Of a stretch of DNA of 10,067 nucleotides, positions 1 to 7,427 are shown in pieces. Position numbers and translations under genes: made by a program. Position 1 is the stretch's first letter. Every line of letters begins with the position of its first letter. Origin of the DNA: Isotricha intestinalis (lineage: Eukaryota > Ciliophora > Litostomatea > Vestibuliferida > Isotrichidae); NCBI GenBank assembly GCA_023807065.1, contig JAJJLU010004713.1, positions 1 through 10,067 on the forward strand, given 5' to 3'. The notes under the pieces are model-generated. The model ran no database searches. It worked only from the letters and a program-made list of their open reading frames with translations, and was not told the origin of the DNA.

Positions 1-2
1 AA

Positions 3-668
3 TCAAGAATGGGATGGATGACTACACCAGATGGAAGAGAAGGGTGGTCAAATTTATTTCTCCGAAAAGGCCATAGTGTGTTTTTAATCGACGAACCTAG
101 ACGCGGTGAAGCAGGTCAAACATCAGTGTCAGGAACAATAAGCACAACTCCCTCAGATCAAACATGGTATACACAATTTAGAATTGGAACATATTTAAAT
201 AATCAATTTACATACAATGCTTATTCTCAATTTCCAAAAGGAGATGATGTTCTTGATCAATTTTTCCGTCAAATGACTCCAGATACAGGAATGGATTCAG
301 CAAATAATGATCAAAATATAAATACTACTTTAGTAGCAATTTCAGTAGCAGCAGAAATTGATAAAGTGTATTCAATGACAGGAAAAAATTCTATTCTTGT
401 TACTCATTCTCAAGGTGGTATACCTGGATGAGATACTGCAATATATACTTCTCATATTGCTGCTATTGTTGCTATTGAACCTGGATTTGGACCTACTGTT
501 GGTAGTAATGGTTATAATGCTCTTGTTTCTAATAAAATTCTTATTGTTTTTTATTATGGTGATTATATAGGAGGGAGTTATAATGGTAATATTCCTGCTT
601 CTTCTATGTGAGATGGTATGAGAGAAACTGCTTATACTTTCAAAACTAGTTATGAAAGTGATTTTTGA
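3..668 (+). CDS. alpha/beta hydrolase, bacterial type, partial at both ends
   Basis: The frame is already open at the left edge, so the ATG at position 9 is probably internal. The text PDGREGW, then FLRKGHSVFLIDEPRRGEAG, FFRQMTPDTG, and a nucleophile elbow THSQGG (serine codon 408-410) followed by AIVAIEPG is the order I know from a family of secreted or uncharacterised bacterial alpha/beta hydrolases. The substrate is unknown. The catalytic histidine region is missing, because homology stops near FYYGDYIGG...RETAYTF at about 650, where the sequence turns into the antisense of the neighbouring gene. TGA codons at 429-431 and 609-611 fall in PG(W)DTA and SM(W)DGM, where this family has tryptophan; three other tryptophans in the frame are TGG. 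The AT-rich codon use resembles the host genes, so this looks like an old acquisition from bacteria, not fresh contamination. The terminal TGA at 666-668 is probably created by the breakpoint. Confidence 0.75.
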
Positions 669-672
669 ACAA
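650..672. other. breakpoint joining two truncated genes tail to tail
   Basis: Plus-strand hydrolase similarity ends at about 650 and minus-strand PAS-protein similarity ends at about 665-672, in the text QYNIC. Both proteins should continue: the hydrolase lacks its histidine end, and the membrane protein lacks the rest of its C-terminal ectodomain and whatever follows. Two convergent genes both cut within about 20 bases fit a rearrangement or a chimeric join better than normal gene ends. The exact base cannot be fixed from one sequence. Confidence 0.65.
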
Positions 673-1812
673 ATATTATATTGAGTTTGATTATTTTCAA
701 AAATAATATCACATATATCCCCATTAAATAATTGGGCCAATTTTGCTTTAATTGAATTTTTATCCATATTTACATTTGCAATAATAGGTAATAATATATT
801 ATTTACTTTTGGTATTGACACTTGATCTGATGATGGAATATTCATTTTATATGTTAAATTTTGTAATAATGATATATTATTTAAAGTAAAATATTTTCCA
901 TTTAATTTTCCTTTTGAAATTGTTTTATTTTGTAATAAAGATATTAAATAATTTTTTTCTATATTAAAATTATCATAAATATTTGCTTTGTTTAATATAT
1001 TTGCAAAGATAATATCACAATCTTTATATATACCATAAATATATTTATTATATCATCAAAAAGAAAATATTCTCTTCTTTTTTTAATATATAAAACAAAA
1101 ACTATTACATAAAATAACATATAAAATTAATATTATTCCTATTTTCAAAGCAATTAAAATATTATATTGAAAAATATATTTTGACATTGTGTTTATTTTT
1201 TCTTGTTTTTGTTGTTGAATTTTTGACATTTTACCTTGCATTTTTTTTTATTATTTCTTGATTCTTTATTTATATTTTTTTCTATTTTAGAATCTCTTTT
1301 TTCTCTTTTATTTTTTTCGTCATCTTTAGAACGTTGTTCATTATTTTCATTTGATTGATTTTCTTCATCATTTTTTTCATCATCTTCTCCAGTATCATTT
1401 ATTAATTTTTTTTTAAATCTTCTAAATATTTAATATAATTATCAAAACTAACAGGATGAAATTTTACTAATTTACTAATAAAATATTTTTCAATTTTATA
1501 TAATTTAACAATCATATAAATATAAAAAAAATTAGAAATAGCAAAAACAATACAATTAATAATAACATATAATAAATTATTTGAAAATCTCTTTTCAGTT
1601 ATCATTCATTGTACTTCTATCAAATCCTTCAATTAAATCATTATTAATATAAAAATTCCTTGATTAATAATATTTTCTCCATAAATTTGATATTCACTTT
1701 CAATATTATTAACATAATCATTAATAAAATTAACAAATCTTAATCCAGAAGATAAAATAAAATTTAATAAATTAGGAGAATCTAAAGTAATATTTGCTTC
1801 ACTAGTTAAATT
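665..1812 (-). other. C-terminal membrane helices, charged linker and truncated ectodomain of the PAS protein
   Basis: After an in-frame TAG at 1813-1815 the text continues as NLTSEANITL, SGLRFVNFINDYVNN. Single-base losses near 1639-1659 and 1579-1591 flank DLIEGFDRSTMNDN(W)KEIF, with TGA at 1595-1597. Then come a helix LLYVIINCIVFAISNFFYIY (about 1578-1519), FHPVSFDNYIKYLEDLKK, an acidic and basic linker, MQGKMSKIQQQKQEKINTM, and a last helix ILIALKIGIILILYVIL (about 1160-1110). Frame breaks fall in the T9 runs 1406-1414 and 1241-1249. TAA 1083-1085 and a double TGA at 1053-1058 precede the ectodomain with sequons NKT, NIS, NLT and NQT, which stops at the breakpoint. Confidence 0.6.
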
Positions 1813-4800
1813 CTAAATATAAATTGTAAGATTAAATGGTATTCCTAAAATTGATTTGAAATCAATATCAAAAAAAACAATTTTGGAAGTTTCATTTTTA
1901 ATATCATCTAAACAACCCAAAAGTAATTCTGAATAAATTAATTTACAACTATTTGTTGAAGAACAAATTGTATCATTCAATAATTTATTTCTTATAAATT
2001 TTAAATTAACTCCTGTTGCGTAAATACAAGAAACAGTTATTTTTGTGTGATTAAAATAAAAATTTTCATCTATATCTTGTTCTAAAAATTTTAATTTTTT
2101 CTTTGTGTCATTACTATTTAAATATATTAGAAATAAAGTTAAAGTTAAATAAATTATTGATATGTATTTAATATATTTTATTCTATTTGTTTGATTTTTT
2201 TCTAAAATTCTACTTTTTAATTTATTAAAACTTGCATTATCTGCTGAAGATTTTGTTGAAAAAGAATTTTGAGATAATTGTCTATCTATATTATTATTTT
2301 CTTCTTTTTGATTATTATTATTCTTATTTTCTTCTAATTCTTTTTTTACTTTTTCATTTTTTTCTTCTTCACTTATTTTTACTTTTATTCCTTTAATATC
2401 ATTTTTATTATTTTCTTTATTTTCATCTTTTGAATTTTTTGAATTTGATTTTAAAGTCAAATTTAAATTATTCATTGAATTATTATTTAATTCATTACTA
2501 TTCATTAAATCATTTGAAACATAAATTTTATAAAAAATTGGTTTTCCATTTAAAAATTCTTTTTCATCAATTCTATAAAAAACACTATAACTTTTATCTT
2601 GACATTTCTCTTTAAGATGATTAACTAAATCATAAAATTTATATAAATTTTGTTCTTTTTTAAATTTAGATTGATTATTATTTTGTTTATTATTATTAGA
2701 ATATTCATCATAAATTAATTGTTGAGTTTGTTTAATTCTATCTAAAACATTATCAACATAATATTTAATATCAGAACAACATTCAGTATTAGAATATAAA
2801 ATTCCTTTTAAATCAACTTTTTTTTTTAATAAAACAAATTTTTCTCCATTATATTGAATTATTTTTAAAATCTCAGGAATAATAATTCCACAATGATAAC
2901 CGGCAATATTATTATTATTTAAATTATAACAATTACCATTATTATTAACTTAAAATTACTATTATTATTACAATAAGGATAAGTCATAGCATTAATAATA
3001 AAATTTTAATCTAATAAAATAATAAATTGATCTTCATTAATTTTTTCAATTGCCAAAATATAAATTAACCCATAATCAAAATTAGGAAGATATTTAACAA
3101 AAACATTAATATTATAAATTCCATTTCCTTTTCCTTTCATAACAACATTTTTCATATTAGTATAAATATAATTTAAATTTGAATATTTTAAAGCATCAAT
3201 CATAATATCTTTATGAAATTGACTAATATAATTTGGTTGAACATCAGTAATCATAATATTAACTAATTCTTTAGATAAAAAATTAAATAAAGTACAAAAA
3301 TTTGGAGAAACATAAATTATTTTTCCTATTATCCCACCTCCATCAACTAAGACAATTGTACTTATATCTTTATCAAAAATTGAATGATAAATATTATATT
3401 TTTCATTTAATTTTGGCATTTTAATATGATAATATTTTTTTTCTTCTTTTTGTGCTAAATCGTCATCTTGTATTATTTGTCTTAAATATAACATATAATC
3501 TTTTTCTATTTATCACTAAATGGATTTAATTTATTATTTTATTTCATAATTCATGAATTTCATTTTTTAATTTTAATATTGTTTCTCCTATTTTTAAAAA
3601 ATTTTTTGTTGCTTTTGGAGATAAAGTATTATTTTTTAATACATCAAAATAGTCAATTTGATTACATGCAGCATCATAAATTTTCATTTTGAAAGAATCT
3701 GTATAATTACCATATACAATTACACTTCCTAGTTCTATATGTTTAATTGAATCTCTACTTGATGAATTTTTTAGTAATTTTCCTATTAAAAAATATTTTA
3801 TATCTTCAACTAATAAATATTTTAAATATAAAGGTAAAAATCCATTTATTTTTATAGTTGAATCAAGATATCCTGCATAAGTTCCATTTTTTAAATGATT
3901 TAATAAGAAATAATATAATATTATCATAATTTGATCTTTCATTTCAGCTTTATCTAAATAAAAATCATATACAACATATATTATATAATAAAATTAAAAA
4001 TTAGATATTTTTACCTCCTAATTTTTTAATCATCATTTTATTTTTTACAAAATTATCATATTTTTCATATAATTCAGGTTTAATTTTAAAATATTCTTCA
4101 ATTGAATTAATAATTCCTTTAACAAGAGTTTTAGAAATAACAGAATTCTTAACAACATTATCTAATAAATGATAAGTAATCATTTCAATATTTTTAACTG
4201 ATTTTGCTTCTAAAATATTAGTTTGTGTTAAATAATATTCTATATTATATTCTTCTATGAAGCTTTAATAATGTCAGATGTTGGATTAGAAACTATAATA
4301 TAATACTTAAAGAGATTATTCCAATAAAAAAAAAGTGATATGTCATTTACATTAAAAGCATTTTTTAATAATAACCAACTGAATACCACCATAAAAAACC
4401 CCATCCATATAAATTTAAATTATTTACTCTTCTATGAATATAAAAAACATATAAGTAATCACACAAGAACAAAAAAAGAGTAAATTAAAAAAAAATTATT
4501 CTATTATATAATTAATAATTTTCATCTTTTTCATTTGTTTTAATTTTTAAATAGTAACTTATGAAATAATATAATGTTGTAAAAAAATTTGAATATAATT
4601 CATAATTACATTGTACTCTTTTTAAAAAATTATGTGCCTTAATTCCACCTACTTGATAATAAAATATTGATAATAAAAGAGAATAAAGTAAAGAAGAAAA
4701 TAAACAAAAAAAAGAAAAAATAACAATAAATAAATGATAACCTTTTAAACATTTTATATTTAAAAATATATGTTTTGAGTCTTTATATTTAATTGATAAC

Positions 4801-5266
4801 ATAAAAATATTTACAATTGGACATAAAAAAAAATTTTGAAATAATAAATTAAATATATTTAATATTCTAATTGGAGTTTCGTGAATTTTTCCTTTTGATT
4901 TGATTAAAATATATAATACTAAAATCTAAAGTATAATAGTTAAAAAAAACCAATTCCAAGAAAAATTTCATAATCTGTTTTTTTAATTAAATTTTGAATG
5001 AAAATTATTTCTTTAATATAATTTAAAAATTTAATTAAAGAATCTTCTTTTCCTTCATCTGGAGAATTATTAATTATTGGAATCATCATTACTTGAACAT
5101 AAAAAATTAATTTTAATAAAATAATAAATATTATATTTCCTATTTGATTTTATAACATTGTTCTAAAAAGTCTAAATAAAATTAACATTTTTCCTTTGAA
5201 ATATATTTCTGATTTTTGCATCGAATCTCCTAAATCAAGCCATTTTACTAAATTTGACTCTATCAT
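665..5266 (-). CDS. multi-pass membrane protein with PAS domain (ciliate TmcB/TmcC-like family), frames disrupted, 3' end missing
   Basis: Read on the minus strand from ATG 5264-5266, one protein can be followed through consecutive frames. It has an N-terminal hydrophobic region (about 5160-4360), an inner region with an intron (3954-4014), a PAS domain (3494-3006), a cytosolic linker ending in an N/K/E-rich stretch (about 2940-2180), a membrane helix (about 2175-2115), a glycosylation-site-rich loop, two more helices separated by a charged linker, and a final ectodomain cut at about 665. From memory this order matches the large ciliate family of PAS-containing membrane proteins, including FHPVSFDNYIKYL, MNIPSS...PKVNNILLPI and FNGDICDIIF. 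The role is probably sensory signalling at a membrane; the ligand is unknown. The frame breaks at least ten times, mostly mended by one added A/T, and carries in-frame TAA/TAG at 5150, 4926, 4512, 4485, 3006, 1813 and 1083. It is either a real gene read with deletion errors or a decaying paralogue. Confidence 0.7.
1813..2950 (-). other. linker, membrane helix and N-glycosylated loop of the PAS protein
   Basis: This is the longest clean frame of the gene, about 375 codons with no internal stop. It runs from GYHCGIIIPEILKII through a coil-like stretch, VFYRIDEKEFLNGKPIFYKI, and an N/K/E-rich segment of low complexity that is typical of cytosolic linkers. A membrane helix YIKYISIIYLTLTLFLIYLN follows (about 2175-2115). 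After it come sequons NHT, NDT, NET and NLT and several cysteines, so the loop is probably extracytosolic. Glutamine is written CAA throughout this frame, which bears on how the in-frame TAA/TAG codons elsewhere should be read. Confidence 0.65.
3006..3494 (-). other. PAS-type sensor domain within the membrane protein
   Basis: The frame contains STIVLVDGGG..GKIIYVSPNF, then LFNFLSKELVNIMITDVQPN, FHKDIMIDALKYSN, a GKGNGIYNINVFVK strand and FDYGLIYILAIEKI. This is the PAS order of a core helix after VSPN, a loop with xxLxPN, and two antiparallel strands. PAS folds bind small ligands or cofactors, or mediate dimerisation; nothing here identifies the cofactor. Just upstream, LNPFSDK-IEKDYMLYLRQI needs one added base near 3506-3514 and another near 3524-3531. 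A TGA at 3544-3546 reads as W in HEL(W)NKIIN. The TAA at 3006-3008 lies in LLD(TAA)NFIINAMT, where the family continues without a break. Confidence 0.75.
3954..4014 (-). other. spliceosomal intron, 61 nt
   Basis: On the minus strand the reading frame ending in MMIKKLG meets GTAAAAATA and resumes after TTTATTTAG. Removing 61 nt joins GGA G to AT AAA GCT, giving KKLG-DKAEMKDQIMII without a frame change, and removes the stop that otherwise follows GGKNI. Donor, T-rich acceptor and exact frame restoration all agree. This is the clearest intron in the window and supports a eukaryotic nuclear origin. I saw no second one of comparable quality. Confidence 0.8.
4360..5266 (-). other. N-terminal multi-pass membrane region of the PAS protein
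   Basis: The start MIESNLVKWLDLGDSM is followed by hydrophobic helices: NIIFIILLKLIFYVQVMMI (about 5140-5085), a helix around 4945-4900, FFLCPIVNIFML (about 4830-4797), HLFIVIFSFFCLFSSLLYSL (about 4735-4670) and FTLFLFLCDYLYVFYI (about 4484-4437). The frame shifts in the A8 run 4942-4949 and again at 4360-4374; adding one base at each place rejoins it. In-frame TAG at 4926-4928 and TAA at 5150-5152, 4512-4514 and 4485-4487 interrupt the reading without changing frame. The motif CPIVNIF followed by NIKCLKGYHLF supports the family call. The stretch 4480-4380 is the least certain part. Confidence 0.6.
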
Positions 5267-5646
5267 ATTTTTTCAAATTAAAAAAATATTTTTTTAATTT
5301 TTTAATTTTCATAATTTAAAATTAATTGTTTATTTATTTTTACTTTTTTAGTATAAAAGTTACTTTTAATTATTATTTTTATTTTAAGGATATTTATTTA
5401 TCAAAATAAATATTACAAATAATGTAAAATAATTTATATCATTATTAATTTATAATGTTATAAAAATAAAATTTATTTAATATACATTCTCTGGATTTTT
5501 AAAATAAATAAAATTAATTTAATAATTATAAAATTAATTAAAAAAGATTTAAATACCAAAATTTAGATCATTAAAAAATGATAAATCAAACAAAAACAAC
5601 AAAGTTTTATTATAATAATTTAAATAATATTTTTAAATTAAAAACT
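5267..5646. other. AT-rich spacer without a recognisable gene
   Basis: Nearly pure A/T sequence lies between the 5' end of the PAS gene and the 3' end of the propeller gene copy. It presumably holds the PAS gene promoter and the propeller gene 3' untranslated region. The only structure I can point to is a short A/T hairpin, ATCATT at 5567-5572 with AATGAT at 5577-5582, which is expected by chance at this composition. I see no tRNA, no long frame with coding character and no conserved box. Confidence 0.6.
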
Positions 5647-6881
5647 TTTATTTATATATCACATTTTATTTTTTTAATAGTAACCTTATTTTCATTTTCA
5701 TGTCTTAAAAATCCAATAATTAATCTTTCATTACTTAAATAATCAAAAGTAGTAACTTTTTCATTTATTTCATGAACAATTTCCAAATAAGGAATACTAA
5801 TAATATATATTTTATTATCATCTTGACAGAAAAGGAAATCTTCAAAAGAATTACTTTTAATAATTTCAAAATTATAAACTTCATTTTTCAATTCTAAAAT
5901 TCTCAAAGTTTTAATTTGATTTAATAAATAACATTGAATAATATTATCAAAATCAACAATAAAAGAAGGAATAGGATCAGAAAATAAAAGAGCATATTTC
6001 ATATTATTACATTTAACAAAAATAGAAAATAAAGAATAACCATTAGTATTCCAAATATGAACAAAACCATCTTTAGAACAACTAATCCAAATATTTAAAT
6101 AAGAATTAAATATAATAGAAATAATTTCTTTATTATGTGCTCTTAAAAGACTTTTATAAGAAAATTCTAGATATTCGATATCATCAGAAAATCTAATTAA
6201 ATCATCAATTGATTCAAAATCAATATGACCATTTGATTTACCAATTAATAAAGTATGTTCATTTCCTATATATTCAATTATTTCAATTGCAGTTATTAAT
6301 TTTTTATCACACGTATCGTGATCATATGCTGAACCTAATTTTCTATGATTATAAAATAATATTATATCATCTATATATCCTGCATGAATAGAATATTTTA
6401 ATGAACGAGATATTGAAAATATTCTTTTAAATACTTTTGGATTAAAATATTCTTTGTATACACCTCTTTTATTATCTATTGAATAATCAATAAATGATTC
6501 ATTTTCTTTTATTTTTTTTTCAATATTTTACCTTCATCATATGCTATAAATATTTCAGAATTTAATGATGTGAAATTTATTAATTCTATTAAACTTGAAT
6601 TAGCTAGTTTTATTGTTATTGATTCTTTTATTGGGAATGTTAAATTTAATGGAAGATGCTTTCGAGTTATTAATGATGAAAATTTTGATGATTTTATTAT
6701 TTGAAGAGGTAAAAATAGTTTTAAAATTTTAGATTTATTTATTTTTTTTTATTTAATTTTAATTTTTTTATTTTTTAATTTTTTTTGCTTTAGAAATTTT
6801 TAGTTTTTGTTGTTAATGAAAATAATATATTTAAAGAATGTTTAGCTTTGTTTATTTGAGATATGAATTTTTTTGAAATGT
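5647..6881. repeat. 1235-bp direct repeat, copy 1
   Basis: Matches 7428-8662 base for base at an offset of 1781, except for the one difference I found (C at 6323, T at 8104). Identity begins at the shared TTTATTTATATATCAC (5646 is T where 7427 is A) and ends at GAAATGT (6882 is C where 8663 is T). On its left it continues into host-type spacer; on its right it stops abruptly at the GC-richer insert. It holds the 3' part of the propeller gene and its stop codon. Confidence 0.95.
5652..6881 (-). pseudogene. 5'-truncated second copy of the coiled-coil/beta-propeller gene
   Basis: This is the 3' part of the gene at 7433-9720, repeated. It begins abruptly at 6881 within the codons for the end of the coiled-coil part and runs to the same stop at 5652-5654. 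It contains the whole propeller portion, including AHNKEIISIIF and SCSKDGFVHIWNTNGYSLF, but no start codon, and its upstream sequence is bacterial-type DNA. The single base difference gives aspartate here (SAYDHDT) and asparagine in the full copy. If the block is an assembly or amplification artefact, this copy does not exist as a separate locus. Confidence 0.75.
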
Positions 6882-7363
6882 CAGAACTTTGTAAGTCTCT
6901 CATCAATTTCGCACATTTTCAGTTCTCCATCATCGATTTTCGCAACCCAATCATCAATGGTTACGGTGCCAATGCGGCGGTTTTGAGAAAAAATATAACC
7001 ATGGTATCCCATGGTTTTAGTAACTGCCTTGGTTGTCAGCATTAATGTGCCTCGATCAATGAACGTATCGGGTTCTTTAAGATTAAATCCGATAAATAAT
7101 TGATGAGGAAAGGTGCGTCGAAAGTATTTTAGGCTCGTCAAAGAAAGTAAATGATTGGCAAAGATAATTAAGTCGACTTTGCCAATATATGGTCTTAGCG
7201 CGCAAAGAGCTAATTTGCGACCAGCCTTCGGATTGCTAAGATATTCGTCGGCATGCCGCCAATCGATTACTCGAATAACATCGACAACAGTAATCTCGTC
7301 TTCGAAACGATCAGCGAAGAACTCACCGCCGTATCCGCAATCGAAAATTAATACTTTTAACAT
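6881..7363 (-). CDS. glutamate/aspartate racemase-like protein, bacterial, 3'-truncated
   Basis: The start is ATG 7361-7363, chosen because AAGGAG lies six bases upstream; an earlier ATG at 7382-7384 has no such site. The protein starts MLKVLIFDCGYGGEFFADRF, resembling the FDSGVGG N-terminus of glutamate racemase (MurI) and its superfamily. KVDLIIFANHLLSLTSLKYF then sits where MurI has its first catalytic cysteine (CNTAS), and RGTLMLTTKAVTKT where it has VLAT.GT. The cysteine position reads alanine, so this may be a non-canonical or inactive relative. After about 160 codons the frame ends at the repeat edge: its last residue and TGA straddle the join, so the C-terminal half with the second catalytic region is missing. 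MurI itself makes D-glutamate for peptidoglycan; I do not claim that activity here. The fold assignment is by motif order only. Confidence 0.5.
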   Translation of the reverse strand: MLKVLIFDCGYGGEFFADRFEDEITVVDVIRVIDWRHADEYLSNPKAGRKLALCALRPYIGKVDLIIFANHLLSLTSLKYFRRTFPHQLFIGFNLKEPDTFIDRGTLMLTTKAVTKTMGYHGYIFSQNRRIGTVTIDDWVAKIDDGELKMCEIDERLTKF

Positions 7364-7369
7364 ATTATT

Positions 7370-7375
7370 CTCCTT
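7370..7375 (-). promoter_or_regulatory. Shine-Dalgarno site of the racemase-like gene
   Basis: AAGGAG on the minus strand, separated by AATAAT from ATG 7361-7363. The near-consensus sequence and spacing decide the start codon and mark the fragment as bacterial. Confidence 0.8.
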
Positions 7376-7395
7376 ATATCCCACCCTTTAATCTT

Positions 7396-7421
7396 AAAAA
7401 AATACGATGGTCGCTTGCGAC
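7396..7421 (-). terminator. possible rho-independent terminator of a lost upstream bacterial gene
   Basis: On the minus strand GTCGC AA GCGAC (7421-7410) forms a perfect five-pair stem and is followed, after CATCGTA, by seven T (7402-7396). It lies upstream of the racemase-like gene, where it would end transcription of a preceding gene cut away at the repeat border. The short stem and the gap before the T run make it a weak call. Confidence 0.35.
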
Positions 7422-7427
7422 TATCTA

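Larger units (their letters stand above)
6882..7427. other. 546-bp bacterial-type DNA fragment between the repeats
   Basis: Base composition changes sharply at both edges: 32 G+C of 60 at 7201-7260 against 9 of 60 in a typical host line. The piece has bacterial gene signals absent elsewhere: a Shine-Dalgarno sequence at a standard distance from an ATG, an intron-free frame with balanced codon use, and a GC hairpin followed by a T run. It is not adapted to the host's AT codon use, so it is either contamination joined during preparation or assembly, or a very recent insertion. There are no inverted terminal repeats and no transposase. Confidence 0.85.

Noticed and set aside
372..842. One continuous minus-strand protein across 845-372.
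   Set aside because: Below about 665 it is the antisense of the hydrolase and shows low-complexity Ser/Ile/Thr text; only 665-845 is real coding sequence of the PAS gene.
2260..2500. Tandem repeat or CRISPR-like array in the AT-rich minus-strand linker.
   Set aside because: It is codon-level low complexity (Asn, Lys, Glu) with no fixed unit or spacers.
2430..2615. Plus-strand frames at 2430-2615 and 9233-9460.
   Set aside because: Asn/Leu/Phe-rich antisense of the low-complexity and coiled-coil parts of the minus-strand genes.
5567..5582. Hairpin ATCATT-AAAA-AATGAT as a regulatory element.
   Set aside because: Short A/T palindromes are expected by chance at this composition, and nothing positional supports it.
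6209..6391. Plus-strand 60-codon frames in both repeat copies (also 7990-8172).
   Set aside because: They mirror the propeller gene and show only Tyr/Leu/Ile-rich antisense text.
6506..6531. A 26-nt intron (GTAAAATATTG...AAAAG) in the propeller gene, also at 8287-8312.
   Set aside because: It would restore the frame, but adding one A to the nine-base run does so too, keeps all residues and matches the pattern of other breaks; the borders are unlike the 61-nt intron.
7155..7391. Plus-strand frame of 78 codons over the bacterial fragment.
   Set aside because: It is antisense to the racemase-like gene, which has the ribosome site and motifs.
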